Positions 25,819-34,973 of a DNA stretch of 58,989 bases are shown piece by piece (positions within the stretch are counted from its first letter, which is position 1; each line of letters starts with the position of its first letter). A program made the position numbers and the translations under genes. Source of the stretch: Myxococcales bacterium. Lineage in GTDB: Bacteria > Myxococcota_A > UBA9042 > UBA3505. The stretch lies in contig PBVT01000015.1 in NCBI GenBank assembly GCA_002728755.1, positions 1 through 58,989 on the forward strand. The letters are read 5' to 3'. The notes under the pieces were generated by a model that was not told the DNA's origin, made no database searches, and was given only the letters and a program-made list of their open reading frames with translations.

Positions 25819-27188
25819 TCGTCGTCAGAGGCTGGGACGTAGATGGGTAGACGCACATGAAAGGTCGCGCCGACCTTGGTGTCCGTGTCCAGATCGACCA
25901 CACCCTTAAGGTCCTGGCAAAGACCACGGGCTCTTGTGAGTCCCATCCCGTCATGTTCCGCGATCCCCTTGGTGGTAAAGCAGGGGTTGAAGATACGATC
26001 CCGATTGTCTTTGCTGATTCCGGGGCCATTGTCCCGAACGGTGATATGCACCTCACGCTCGGTGGCTATTACTTCGAGTTGAATCCTGTTTCGACTGCGA
26101 TGCTCTTTATCCAGGCTTTCGGCTGCATTGGCCAAAAGGGCCATAAGCACCTGACTGAGAGCGCCAGTTCGCCCTTCGATCAAGGGGAGAGAGGCCGGGC
26201 ATTCCTCTTCTAGAGAAGCGACTTCCCAGATCTGGCGTCGTTTTAAGACCACGGCGCGACGTATCTCATTCAATACGCTTATGGGCACGATCGATTCATC
26301 GGAGACATTCTGAGCCAATTTCTGCAGGTCACTCACAAGGCCAGAGACATGAGTCAGCTCGGCGGCTATATCGGCCATAGTCTTCTCGAACTGCTGTAGG
26401 TTCTGCTGCCCTGGCTGACTCACGAGTCCCATGCGAATCATGTCTACATTCGCTTGCACCTCACTCAGGGGGCCACGTATCTCGTCCGATAATGCCTCCG
26501 CAAGCCGGCCTACCTCGATAAGATGTTCTCCATGTTTGAGTCGCCGCTGGATGCGATAGGTGTCCATGGACAGAGATAGAAGGCCAGCGAAACGGGTTAG
26601 CAGAGGAACCTCCGCTTTACCGAGCACGAATGGGCTCCTGGAGATGACCGCTATGGTCCCGCAGACTGCTCCATCCAAGAAGATTGGCATGATAACGCCG
26701 CTCTGTTTCTTTTCCTCGTCTGGGGTGCCTTCGTCGGAAGGCCCCTGCCCATCCTGAGGGCCGATGATCTTGGCTTTTCCCGAGGAGACAACGGATCCGG
26801 TAAAACCGCCCTGCCCCTTTAGTACCCGTCCTGAGAGATGAGATAGAGCTCCCACGGCATGTATGCATCGAAGGTTTTCGCCGACGGTCCTTGTAACGGA
26901 GGCTCCATCTGCACCCGTAATCTTCACAATCCAGGAACAGATAGATTCCACGAAGTCGTCGAGAGGCACGCCCGTTCGAAGAGAGTGGATCAGCTCATGA
27001 ATCGCTCTGGTTTCCGCCATAACGCGCACCAGGCGACTTGCCGCTGCACTTTCGGCGGCTTCTCTCTCGGCCGGTGCCGGTCTCGATGGCTCTCTTGGCA
27101 TAGTCCGAAGCTTAGTTCCCGGTTCCATTTCGTGCAAGTCATCATAGGCTTCTAGAAGCGATTGTTGAATCAAGGGGTAGACCTGCAT
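25815..27188 (-). CDS. Histidine-kinase-like GAF sensor with Asp in place of the phospho-acceptor His
   Basis: This 457-residue protein starts at ATG 27186-27188; the longer in-frame extension upstream is antisense to hslO and is rejected. Residues ~60-215 form a GAF-like sensor (DDFVESICSWIVKITGADGAS, then VIMPIFLDGAVCGTIAVISR). The H-box region reads GRLAEALSDEIRGPL where kinases normally have xHEIxNPL, so the acceptor His is Asp235 (codon GAC at 26484-26486). The HATPase domain looks intact: N-box LLANAAESL, G1 VRDNGPGIS and G2 GMGLTRARGL. It may be an ATP-binding pseudo-kinase or scaffold, or may signal through another site. No TM segment or response regulator is adjacent. It is divergent from hslO, only 27 bp away. 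Confidence 0.82.
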   Translation of the reverse strand: MQVYPLIQQSLLEAYDDLHEMEPGTKLRTMPREPSRPAPAEREAAESAAASRLVRVMAETRAIHELIHSLRTGVPLDDFVESICSWIVKITGADGASVTRTVGENLRCIHAVGALSHLSGRVLKGQGGFTGSVVSSGKAKIIGPQDGQGPSDEGTPDEEKKQSGVIMPIFLDGAVCGTIAVISRSPFVLGKAEVPLLTRFAGLLSLSMDTYRIQRRLKHGEHLIEVGRLAEALSDEIRGPLSEVQANVDMIRMGLVSQPGQQNLQQFEKTMADIAAELTHVSGLVSDLQKLAQNVSDESIVPISVLNEIRRAVVLKRRQIWEVASLEEECPASLPLIEGRTGALSQVLMALLANAAESLDKEHRSRNRIQLEVIATEREVHITVRDNGPGISKDNRDRIFNPCFTTKGIAEHDGMGLTRARGLCQDLKGVVDLDTDTKVGATFHVRLPIYVPASDDD

Positions 27189-27215
27189 ATGCTTTAGAGG
27201 TAGAGGAAGTCGTAG

Positions 27216-28064
27216 ATGAAGAATCCAATAGAAAATATTGTGCGCACCGGGATTATCAAAAGGTGGATGACGGAAGCCGGAACGATTCGTGTCCTGGGTG
27301 CGGAGATCGGCCAGACCGTGCGCGACGCGATGGAGAACCAGCCGCTCAACCGCGCAGGCGCGGAATTCGTCGGTGAGTTTCTCGTCGGAGGCGCTCTGTT
27401 GGAGCTTGCCCTGGCCCCGGCGGACCGTGTGTTGTGTACGCTCGATTCCGACGGCCCAATCGGCAGCTGCTCTGTCGATGTCTGGCCGGGGGTGGCTCTT
27501 CGTGCGCGGGTGGATAACCCCACCCCGGATGTCACACCACTCGTTGGCCCGAACGCGATCCTGCGTGTCAGTCGACAGCCAGCGCGCGGGGGCGAAGTCT
27601 ATACTACGGCCATCCCTATGCCTGGGGACAACATAGGCGACGCATTTCAGCTCTATGCGTTGCAATCGGAGCAAGTGTTGTCGTTCATTGCTTTACGCAC
27701 AACCATGGAAGGAGAATCCCTGGAGCGGGCCACTGGCCTCCTCGTTCAGGCGCTTCCAGGAATGGTTCATGAGGATCTTGCCGCGATTACTGCATGCCTG
27801 GAACAGCATAGTTTCTCGGACCTCATTGGATCCGGCGCTACCATCGCGGAGTGCGTCGACCGTATGTTTGGGTCCTTGTCCATGACATTTCTAGGGGCGG
27901 ACCCAGTGGGCTTCCGCTGTCGTTGCAGTCGTGAGAGTGCGGTAGCGGCCGTACGTTCCTTGTCGGAAGAGGACCTCCAGGATCTTCAGGGTGGTGGCAC
28001 GGAGGAAGTCGAGTGCGAATATTGCGGTACGACCTACCATATACAAGCGGCGGATCTGGCCTGA
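27216..28064 (+). CDS. hslO: Redox-regulated chaperone Hsp33
   Basis: This 282-residue cytosolic holdase matches Hsp33 in length and layout. The C-terminal zinc centre has the CXC (Cys235, Cys237 in FRCRCS) and CXXC (Cys267, Cys270 in ECEYCGTT) pairs. Oxidation of these releases zinc and activates the chaperone. The N-terminal body includes the substrate-binding platform (NRAGAEFVGEFLVGGALLE). GAGGAAG lies just upstream of the ATG. It is divergent from the degenerate sensor kinase, suggesting a shared regulatory region, and is followed after 107 bp by a sugar-nucleotide SDR gene. Confidence 0.95.
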   Translation: MKNPIENIVRTGIIKRWMTEAGTIRVLGAEIGQTVRDAMENQPLNRAGAEFVGEFLVGGALLELALAPADRVLCTLDSDGPIGSCSVDVWPGVALRARVDNPTPDVTPLVGPNAILRVSRQPARGGEVYTTAIPMPGDNIGDAFQLYALQSEQVLSFIALRTTMEGESLERATGLLVQALPGMVHEDLAAITACLEQHSFSDLIGSGATIAECVDRMFGSLSMTFLGADPVGFRCRCSRESAVAAVRSLSEEDLQDLQGGGTEEVECEYCGTTYHIQAADLA

Positions 28065-28171
28065 ATCGCACCGCAAGATCCCCTATAAATTGAGTCCTTG
28101 AATACAACCGTTGACTCCAGGGAACAGTGCGAGGTAGATTCCGCCCGCCTGCTGCTGATCAAGGACCATTT

Positions 28172-29116
28172 ATGCCTACCGTTGTTATCACTGGTGCCGC
28201 CGGTTTTCTGGGGTCACATCTATGCGATCGGTTTCTAAATGATGGATACCGCGTCATTGGTATGGATAATCTGATCACAGGATCGCCGGATAATATTGAA
28301 CATTTGTTGGGAACGCCGGAGTTTCGGTTCGTAAACCAGGATGTAACCGAGTTCATCTATGTTTCGGAGCCAGTCGATGTTGTGCTTCATTTCGCGTCAC
28401 CTGCGAGCCCGCCGGATTATCTGAAACATCCCATCAAAACTCTCAAGGTCGGGGCTCTTGGAACCCATAAGACCCTGGGCTTGGCGAAAGCCAAAGGGGC
28501 CAAGTTCCTCCTGGCGAGCACCAGCGAGGTGTATGGGGACCCGCAAGTACACCCACAGCGTGAAGACTACTGGGGCCATGTGAACCCTACGGGACCCCGT
28601 GGTGTGTATGACGAAGCGAAGCGATATGCTGAGGCATTGACGATGGCCTACAACCGGGCGCATGGAGTGGATACGCGCATTATCCGTATCTTCAACACCT
28701 ATGGGCCTCGAATGCGACTCAATGATGGGCGGGTGGTTCCGAATTTTATCTACCAACTGCTGACGGGTAATCCGATCAGCATTTATGGCGATGGCGAGCA
28801 GACGCGGTCTTTCTGCTATGTCGCGGATCTGGTCGAAGCGATTGTACGAGTCGTGAACCAGGATGAGATTGACCCATTCAACCTCGGAAATCCGGTAGAG
28901 ATCAGCATGTTGGAGTTGGCCCAGACGATGGCCAAAATGGCAGGTACCGAATGTCAGTTCGTATATAAGGATCTTCCAGTAGATGATCCGAAACGTCGTC
29001 AGCCCGACATCTCTCGCGCAAAAGAGGTTCTGGGTTGGGTGCCTGGCGTGTCCCTTGAAGAGGGTATGCGTGAGACCTTTGCGTATTTCAAAGACCGTAT
29101 GCCTGTGACTCCCTGA
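28172..29116 (+). CDS. SDR-family UDP-glucuronate decarboxylase / sugar-nucleotide epimerase
   Basis: This 314-residue NAD-dependent short-chain dehydrogenase of the extended type begins [16 protein letters not shown], which holds the Rossmann GxxGxxG (GAAGFLG). STSEVYGDP supplies the catalytic Ser/Thr, and [11 protein letters not shown] supplies the YxxxK pair. IFNTYGPRM and [13 protein letters not shown] are hallmarks of the UXS (UDP-xylose synthase) and dTDP-glucose dehydratase group; UXS is the closest by eye. It makes nucleotide sugars for surface glycans. The ATG at 28172 has AAGGACC upstream, so the longer GTG-initiated reading is rejected. It precedes lepA by 15 bp and is probably in the same transcript. 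Confidence 0.88.
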   Translation: MPTVVITGAAGFLGSHLCDRFLNDGYRVIGMDNLITGSPDNIEHLLGTPEFRFVNQDVTEFIYVSEPVDVVLHFASPASPPDYLKHPIKTLKVGALGTHKTLGLAKAKGAKFLLASTSEVYGDPQVHPQREDYWGHVNPTGPRGVYDEAKRYAEALTMAYNRAHGVDTRIIRIFNTYGPRMRLNDGRVVPNFIYQLLTGNPISIYGDGEQTRSFCYVADLVEAIVRVVNQDEIDPFNLGNPVEISMLELAQTMAKMAGTECQFVYKDLPVDDPKRRQPDISRAKEVLGWVPGVSLEEGMRETFAYFKDRMPVTP

Positions 29117-29131
29117 ACGGAAGATCCGTTG

Positions 29132-30934
29132 ATGAACGAACGCGAGCGAACACGAAACTTCTCGATTGTCGCGCATATTGATCATGGGAAGTCGACCCTG
29201 GCGGATCGATTGATGGTCCTGACCGGCGCGGTCTCGGAAAGAGAAATGCGGGAACAGTTCCTGGACAATATGGACCTGGAGCGTGAACGCGGAATCACTA
29301 TTAAGAGCCAGACGGTACGGTTGGAGTACGCGGCGGATGATGGTGAGACCTATACGTTGAACCTTCTGGATACTCCCGGACATGTAGACTTTTCCTACGA
29401 GGTGAGTCGCTCTCTGGCTGCATGTGAGGGGGCCTTGTTGGTGGTGGACGCCACCCAGGGGGTTGAGGCACAGACCCTCGCGAACGCGTATCTAGCCGTG
29501 GAAAGCGATTTGGCTCTGATCCCGGTTGTGAATAAGATCGACCTGCCCTCCGCAGAGCCGGAGCGTGTGCTCGCCGAGGTGGCCGAAGGGATTGGTATCG
29601 AGGTCGATCAGGCTGTCCAGGTTAGTGCGAAGACCGGTATCGGGCTAAAGGATCTTGTAGAGACCATCATACGCGAGATACCGCCCCCAACTGGAGATCC
29701 CGATGTTCCCCTTAAGGCCTTGATCTTCGACTCCTGGTACGACCCCTATCGTGGTGTAGTCGCCCTTGTGAGAGTGTTTGAGGGGACCCTGAAAGTACGC
29801 AGCAAAGTGGAGTTCATGGGGACCACTTTGAAATCTCAGGTTGAAGAGCTCGGCGTCTTTGCTCCTCGCCCGAAGCCTGTGCAGGAATTACAGGCGGGTC
29901 AGGTTGGCTATCTGATCACGGGTATTAAAGACATCCGCGAGATCCGGGTGGGTGATACGGTGACGACCCAGGAAGATCCTGCCCAGGTCAGCATTCCTGG
30001 CTTTATCCAGATGAAGCCCATGGTCTTTTCCGGGATTTACCCCGTGAACTCGGAAGAATTCTCTCTACTCCGTGAGGCTTTTGAGAAGCTGGCGTTGAAT
30101 GATCCGTCCTTTACCTGGGAGCCAGAGACCAGTGATGCCCTTGGGTTCGGGTTCCGATGTGGGTTCCTGGGGCTTCTACATATGGAGATCGTCCAGGAAC
30201 GCCTCGATCGCGAATACGGCATGGAGTGCATCACTACCGCGCCGAACGTTGTCTATAAGGTGGTTCAGAAGGATGGGGAAGAGAGCTATATTGAGAGCCC
30301 CAAAGATTTACCGGATGGGCAATATCTCGAGCACGTAGAAGAGCCGATGGTCGCGGCGACTGTGCATGTGCCGGGAGAACATCTGGGCGCGGTGCTGAAG
30401 CTGTGTACGGAAAGGCGCGGCACACAGACAAATATGCACTATATGAGTACAAACCGTGTGCAGGTAACCTATCGCCTTCCCCTCGCTGAGATCGTATTCG
30501 ATTTCTTCGACCGACTTAAGAGCACGACCCGTGGCTATGCTTCCCTCGATTACGAGGTGGTGGGCTACGAGGAGTCCCCGTTGGTCCGCCTTGATGTGAT
30601 GATTAACGGGAAAATCGTAGATGCTCTGAGTGTTATCGTGCACCGAGATCGTGCCTACCATCGTGGTAAGGCCCTCGTCGCAAAGATGCGTGCCATCATA
30701 CCAAGGCAGATGTATGAGGTGGCGATACAGGCCGCCATTGGGAACCGGGTCATCGCCCGTGAAAGCGTCCGAGCGTATCGCAAGAATGTGACGGCAAAAT
30801 GCTACGGCGGCGATATCAGTCGCAAAAGAAAGCTTCTGGAACGCCAGAAAGAAGGAAAGAAACGAATGAAGCAGGTCGGGAACGTGGAGCTTCCACAGGA
30901 GGCGTTCTTGGCTATTCTCAAGGTGGACGAATGA
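29132..30934 (+). CDS. lepA: Elongation factor 4 (LepA)
   Basis: This 600-residue translational GTPase is of canonical length. G1 is [12 protein letters not shown], switch II is [11 protein letters not shown]4 is NKID, and the C-terminal LepA-specific domain ends in [17 protein letters not shown]. LepA binds ribosomes and affects translocation and biogenesis. The ATG at 29132 directly follows an in-frame TTG. The stop overlaps the next ATG by 4 bp (ATGA), coupling it to lepB; the lepA-lepB order is the classic bacterial arrangement. Confidence 0.97.
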   Translation: MNERERTRNFSIVAHIDHGKSTLADRLMVLTGAVSEREMREQFLDNMDLERERGITIKSQTVRLEYAADDGETYTLNLLDTPGHVDFSYEVSRSLAACEGALLVVDATQGVEAQTLANAYLAVESDLALIPVVNKIDLPSAEPERVLAEVAEGIGIEVDQAVQVSAKTGIGLKDLVETIIREIPPPTGDPDVPLKALIFDSWYDPYRGVVALVRVFEGTLKVRSKVEFMGTTLKSQVEELGVFAPRPKPVQELQAGQVGYLITGIKDIREIRVGDTVTTQEDPAQVSIPGFIQMKPMVFSGIYPVNSEEFSLLREAFEKLALNDPSFTWEPETSDALGFGFRCGFLGLLHMEIVQERLDREYGMECITTAPNVVYKVVQKDGEESYIESPKDLPDGQYLEHVEEPMVAATVHVPGEHLGAVLKLCTERRGTQTNMHYMSTNRVQVTYRLPLAEIVFDFFDRLKSTTRGYASLDYEVVGYEESPLVRLDVMINGKIVDALSVIVHRDRAYHRGKALVAKMRAIIPRQMYEVAIQAAIGNRVIARESVRAYRKNVTAKCYGGDISRKRKLLERQKEGKKRMKQVGNVELPQEAFLAILKVDE

Positions 30935-32202
30935 GCGGCGAGGAAAAACCACGTCGACACCGGCTTCTCAAGAAACATGGGAAAAAGTTAACTCGTATTG
31001 CCGAGGATGCCCTGGCACGAGACGAGGTTCTCGCCGCTGCATCGGACATAGCGGAGACGCCAGGTTTGGCGGCGCGAATTCGAGGAGCTGGCCAGTTTAT
31101 CCTGGACTGGTGCCTACATCGTCACCGGCGAGACGAGATTCTTGATCCTGCAGCGAAGGACAAAATTGCTCGGCGGTCACGACGAGTAGCTACCATGATC
31201 GCCGCCGAGTCGAAATCGGTCGATCGAGAAGCCTTTGATTATAATGTTCGCAAATTGGAGAAGGCGTTGATTGTGAATGGGCTTTGGAGCGCAAAGTCCT
31301 TTTGGCGGGAGATTATCGAGGCGTTCGCTGTTGCTGCACTTATCGCCTTTTTCGTGCGGTCTTTTATTGCCGAACCATTCAAGATCCCGACAGCCTCTAT
31401 GGTGCCTACCTTGCGGGTTGGCGATTATATCTTCGTAACCAAGTTCTCCTATGGCCTGCGGGTTCCTTTTAAGAACCAGCATATGATTGAATATGATCAT
31501 CCGAACCGAGGGGATGTGATCGTCTTCGAATACCCCGACCGAAAGGATCCAAACGATTACGGAAAGAATTTCATCAAACGGGTGGTTGGAATGCCCGGTG
31601 ATCGGGTGCAGCTTATAGATAATGTACTTTCGATCAATGGGACGCAGGTCACGACCCAACTTGAGGAAAAAGGTGTCCCCTGTGACGATGGTCGCTCGGC
31701 CAGCACGACACAGTCGGCCTGTCATTGTGACGTCCAGAAAGAGACCCTTGCGGGTACGACCTATTACACGCAGCATTTCTCTGACGACGCACATAACCGA
31801 CTCCGTTGCCCGCCCGCGGAATGTGGTAATGGGCTATGCGAGGCCTTTGAAACCCCGATGGGTTGCCCCCAGGATTGTAGCCAATCTAGAGGTCGACCCA
31901 GCACAAATTATATGCCAGATTGTTGCGGCGAACCGGATTGGCCAGCGACCGGTCAAGGGGCGGTCGGCCTGGTAGCGGTTACGCCGAATGAAGGAGGCCA
32001 GGTGGAGGTCCCAGAGGGCCATTATCTGGTGATGGGTGATAATAGAGACAATAGTCATGACGGACGAAAATGGGGGTTCGTTCCCTTTCAGAACATTAAA
32101 GGAAAGGCCTGGATGATCTGGTGGGCAAGCCGAAAGTCCCGGATCTTCAGTTCCGTGCACAAAACAGCGTCAGGTGGAGCAGCACATGCAGCTGGTAAAT
32201 GA
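30931..32202 (+). CDS. lepB: Signal peptidase I with a Cys-rich insertion and N-terminal extension
   Basis: This 423-residue protein is longer than most type I signal peptidases. A basic cytoplasmic extension (~1-120) precedes one TM helix ([15 protein letters not shown]). The catalytic Ser156 lies in [10 protein letters not shown] and the general-base Lys216 in [31 protein letters not shown] is box E. Between the Lys region and box E sits a ~100-residue Cys-rich insertion (~250-355). Its core, [19 protein letters not shown] (31819-31878), is the same repeat type that occurs 12 times in the lipoprotein at 50609-53047. The enzyme removes signal peptides at the periplasmic membrane face. The start is fixed by the ATGA overlap with lepA; the 3' end overlaps pyrR by 17 bp. 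Confidence 0.95.
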   Translation: MSGEEKPRRHRLLKKHGKKLTRIAEDALARDEVLAAASDIAETPGLAARIRGAGQFILDWCLHRHRRDEILDPAAKDKIARRSRRVATMIAAESKSVDREAFDYNVRKLEKALIVNGLWSAKSFWREIIEAFAVAALIAFFVRSFIAEPFKIPTASMVPTLRVGDYIFVTKFSYGLRVPFKNQHMIEYDHPNRGDVIVFEYPDRKDPNDYGKNFIKRVVGMPGDRVQLIDNVLSINGTQVTTQLEEKGVPCDDGRSASTTQSACHCDVQKETLAGTTYYTQHFSDDAHNRLRCPPAECGNGLCEAFETPMGCPQDCSQSRGRPSTNYMPDCCGEPDWPATGQGAVGLVAVTPNEGGQVEVPEGHYLVMGDNRDNSHDGRKWGFVPFQNIKGKAWMIWWASRKSRIFSSVHKTASGGAAHAAGK

Positions 32203-32758
32203 GCGAATATTAATCGATGCGACGGCTCTTGGTAGAGTTGTTAGACGAATGGCTGTAGAGACCATCGAGAAATCGGAGGGGCTCGACAATCTGGTTCTGG
32301 TAGGAATTCACACGGGTGGCGTGCATCTGTGTGAAAGAATCGCAAATGCCATAGAAGAGGTGGAAGGCGAACGACCGAATTCCGGACGTATCGATATTAC
32401 TCTCTATCGAGATGACGCCTTTTTAGGTTTGCCACGACCCGTCATCGGTGAGACCCGTATCCCGAACGACAGCATCGCAGGCAAGACCGTGGTGTTGGTG
32501 GATGACGTCCTATTCACGGGACGAACGGTGCGGGCGGCATTGAACGCCCTGCTCGACTTTGGTCGACCATCGAAGATTCTTTTAGCGGTACTTGTAGACA
32601 GAGGGCGGCGAGAGCTGCCCGTACAAGCCGACATCGTTGGCTACAATGTGACCACGGGCCCCATGCACGTGGTCGAGGCGGAGCTAAAGGAGTCTGGTGG
32701 AACCGACCAGGTGGTCCTCTACAAACGCAGGACAGACGCACAAGAAGGGGGTGCATGA
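32186..32758 (+). CDS. pyrR: PyrR: pyr operon regulator / uracil phosphoribosyltransferase
   Basis: This 190-residue PRTase-fold protein has the PRPP-binding loop in [18 protein letters not shown] and a PyrR-type N-terminus ([19 protein letters not shown]). PyrR binds pyr mRNA in Firmicutes to control attenuation; in Pseudomonas the pyrR gene sits directly before pyrB and pyrC', as here. The ATG at 32186 has GGAG upstream, and a GTG at 32174 is also in frame. It overlaps lepB by 17 bp and pyrB by 4 bp (ATGA). No leader or attenuator can fit immediately upstream, since the DNA is lepB coding sequence; any RNA target must lie elsewhere. Confidence 0.93.
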   Translation: MQLVNERILIDATALGRVVRRMAVETIEKSEGLDNLVLVGIHTGGVHLCERIANAIEEVEGERPNSGRIDITLYRDDAFLGLPRPVIGETRIPNDSIAGKTVVLVDDVLFTGRTVRAALNALLDFGRPSKILLAVLVDRGRRELPVQADIVGYNVTTGPMHVVEAELKESGGTDQVVLYKRRTDAQEGGA

Positions 32759-33759
32759 TGGACCCGATGAATGCTGGCGGGGGGCCCTTGCGGCATCTCC
32801 TGGGCCTCGACAATGTACCGGCGGAGACCATCCAATTAATATTGGATCAGGCCATTCACATGAAGGATATCATGTCGCGCCCCTTTAAGAAGGTGCCTGC
32901 GATGCGAGGTACTACGGTCGTAAATTTCTTTGTGGAGCCATCCACCCGGACCCGAATCTCTTTCGCCTTGGCAGAAAAGCACCTATCGGCTGACACGGTC
33001 TCGTTCAGCCCGTCGACCAGTAGCCTGAGTAAAGGGGAGACCCTGCTGGACACAGCTCGAAATTTAGAGGCGATGCAGCCCGATATCCTGGTTATACGTC
33101 ATCGCGCAACCGGGGCACCGCATTTTCTGGCCCGTGCCCTGAACTGTAGCGTAGTGAACGCGGGAGACGGAATCCACGAGCACCCGACCCAGGCCCTACT
33201 CGATCTTTTCACGATACGAGAGAGCAAGGGGAGGCTCGCGGGCCTGAAGGTCGTGATCGCCGGTGATATTGCACATAGCCGTGTGGCGCGCTCCAATATC
33301 TTCGGCATGGTCTCGTGCGGTATCGATGTGCGCGTGGCTGGCCCACGGACGATGTTGCCCCAGGGGATCGAAAATCTAGGGGTGAAGGTCTTTGATCGGC
33401 TTGAGCCCGCGGTGGAAGGTGCCGATGTGGTGATGATGTTACGCATACAGCGGGAGCGCCTCGGCGAAGCCTTGTTCCCGTCGGCCAGAGAATACTTTCG
33501 GTTCTTCGGCCTGACGAATGATGTTCTGTCCCTGGCGGATAAGGACGCGATTGTAATGCACCCTGGGCCTATCAACCGATGTGTCGAGATCGACCATGAT
33601 ATTGCCGACGGTCCACGTAGTGTGATTCTAGACCAGGTTACCAACGGAATCGCGGTGCGCATGGCGGTCCTGCATCTTGTGAATCAAGCAAGATTAGAGG
33701 CTCGGGGCGTTGGTACGGGTGGCCCAACGTCGGTTGAGGCGATGGAGGAAGGAACATGA
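32755..33759 (+). CDS. pyrB: Aspartate carbamoyltransferase catalytic subunit
   Basis: This 334-residue protein, the length of Pseudomonas-type PyrB, carries the carbamoyl-phosphate signature [13 protein letters not shown] and the 80s-loop elements [26 protein letters not shown] and [14 protein letters not shown] are also canonical. It condenses aspartate with carbamoyl phosphate, the first committed step of pyrimidine synthesis. The start overlaps pyrR by 4 bp and the stop overlaps the next gene by 4 bp. The N-terminal extension of about 15 residues before the core, plus the adjacent inactive dihydroorotase, matches the class A ATCase that assembles as a dodecamer with PyrC'. No pyrI is present. 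Confidence 0.97.
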   Translation: MMDPMNAGGGPLRHLLGLDNVPAETIQLILDQAIHMKDIMSRPFKKVPAMRGTTVVNFFVEPSTRTRISFALAEKHLSADTVSFSPSTSSLSKGETLLDTARNLEAMQPDILVIRHRATGAPHFLARALNCSVVNAGDGIHEHPTQALLDLFTIRESKGRLAGLKVVIAGDIAHSRVARSNIFGMVSCGIDVRVAGPRTMLPQGIENLGVKVFDRLEPAVEGADVVMMLRIQRERLGEALFPSAREYFRFFGLTNDVLSLADKDAIVMHPGPINRCVEIDHDIADGPRSVILDQVTNGIAVRMAVLHLVNQARLEARGVGTGGPTSVEAMEEGT

Positions 33760-34973
33760 GCGAGCAGGGAAAAGTTCTGAACCCCTTCAGCGGGGAGGTC
33801 AGCGATATTACGCAGGAGTTAAGCGCCAAGCTTGGCGCGGATGATACCGAAGGTCTACGGTACGTGGCGCCGCCCCTGGTGGACCTTGTGGCCTATCCCC
33901 AGGAACCCGGAAACGAACATCGTGAAACACTGGAAGAGCTGGCTCGCGCTGCGCAGATTGGTGGTGTCGGTCTTGTAGGGCTTATGCCCGACGTGACCCC
34001 AGTGGCGGACCACGACGGTGTTGTACGTACCTTACGTGATGGAGCGGCGACAGCGGAAACGGGAGTGGAATTCATTCCCCACGGTGCGTTGAGTGTTGGC
34101 CTTGGGCACGAAGATATTGCTCCTATGGGCGAGTTGAAGGCGGCCGGTGTTCGGATGGTTACCGATGGTGGGCAGCCCATAAAGAACACGGGCTTCATGC
34201 GCCGGGTTCTAGAGTATGCGCGGAATTTTGACTTGCCGGTCTTGATGCGTCCCATGGATCCCTATCTGAGCGCGGGCGGACTCGCGCCGGAGGGCCCGAT
34301 TGCGACACGATTCGGCCTCCCACCGGTACCCGATGCCAGCGAGCGTCTAGGCGTGTTGCGCGCGGGAGAGATGGCCTTGTTGACCGGCGCAGAGGTGGTG
34401 CTCTTTCCCGTAGTAACAGAGCAGGGGCTCGACGCCCTTCAGGCTGTTCGTAGCCGAGGGGCAAGAGTTCGGGCCGGAACCGCCCTTCCCTATCTCCTCT
34501 GGAATGTAAATCACCTGCAATCCTATGACGGCTTGTATAGAGTAGACCCGCCCCTGAGCCGCATCTCCGACGTGGAGGCCCTCGCCGAAGCGGTTCGTAA
34601 TGGCACCATAGACTTTGTCGCGAGTGGGCATCGGGCAGTCAACGCCTCGGAGAAAGAGACAGAGCTACCCATCGCTGAGCCCGGGATGGCGTCAATGGCC
34701 CACATCTGGACATTGCTCCATCAAATTTCTGTAGAGCAGAATATACCGGTGATGGACCTGGTGAAATGCATGACAGTCGGGCCAGCGAAGATTCTGGGGT
34801 TGGATTCCTGGGGAGCGCAGCTTGGGGTCGTTGACAGTGTCTCACCCCAGAGTGCGGGTGAGCTGAAAGGAATGGCTCGCAACATGCCGGACTTCGGTGT
34901 AGATAACGAACGATTGCGTGTCCTTTGGGACACCACAACTTCCCGTGCAGGGATCATTGGAGCAACAGTATGA
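33756..34973 (+). CDS. pyrC': Inactive dihydroorotase-like protein PyrC' (ATCase partner)
   Basis: This 405-residue amidohydrolase-fold protein aligns with dihydroorotase but lacks the metal site. The HxH motif (normally DxHVHxREPG) reads [10 protein letters not shown], so both His are lost (V45, Y47). The later His in the usual CHVST region reads FPVVTEQG. The TPHH position reads ALPYLL, and the catalytic Asp region (normally ATDHAPH) reads ASGHRAV. It is therefore almost certainly not a hydrolase. In Pseudomonas, an inactive PyrC' with the same pyrB-overlapping position is required for ATCase assembly; that role is inferred here. A strong GGAGGAAGGAAC ribosome binding site and 4-bp overlaps at both ends couple it to pyrB and carA. 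A real DHOase must be encoded elsewhere. Confidence 0.88.
   Translation: MSEQGKVLNPFSGEVSDITQELSAKLGADDTEGLRYVAPPLVDLVAYPQEPGNEHRETLEELARAAQIGGVGLVGLMPDVTPVADHDGVVRTLRDGAATAETGVEFIPHGALSVGLGHEDIAPMGELKAAGVRMVTDGGQPIKNTGFMRRVLEYARNFDLPVLMRPMDPYLSAGGLAPEGPIATRFGLPPVPDASERLGVLRAGEMALLTGAEVVLFPVVTEQGLDALQAVRSRGARVRAGTALPYLLWNVNHLQSYDGLYRVDPPLSRISDVEALAEAVRNGTIDFVASGHRAVNASEKETELPIAEPGMASMAHIWTLLHQISVEQNIPVMDLVKCMTVGPAKILGLDSWGAQLGVVDSVSPQSAGELKGMARNMPDFGVDNERLRVLWDTTTSRAGIIGATV

Noticed and set aside
27189..27674. Longer start for the degenerate kinase
   Set aside because: The extension is antisense to hslO coding sequence and lacks any domain; the ATG at 27186-27188 gives the normal N-terminus.
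28397..29383. Long open antisense frame (328 codons) over the SDR and lepA genes
   Set aside because: It lies opposite two genes with strong family motifs, has no recognisable domain and is explained by codon bias leaving one antisense frame open.
32100..32185. PyrR attenuator or riboswitch directly before pyrR
   Set aside because: The DNA is lepB coding sequence and shows no terminator/antiterminator pair.
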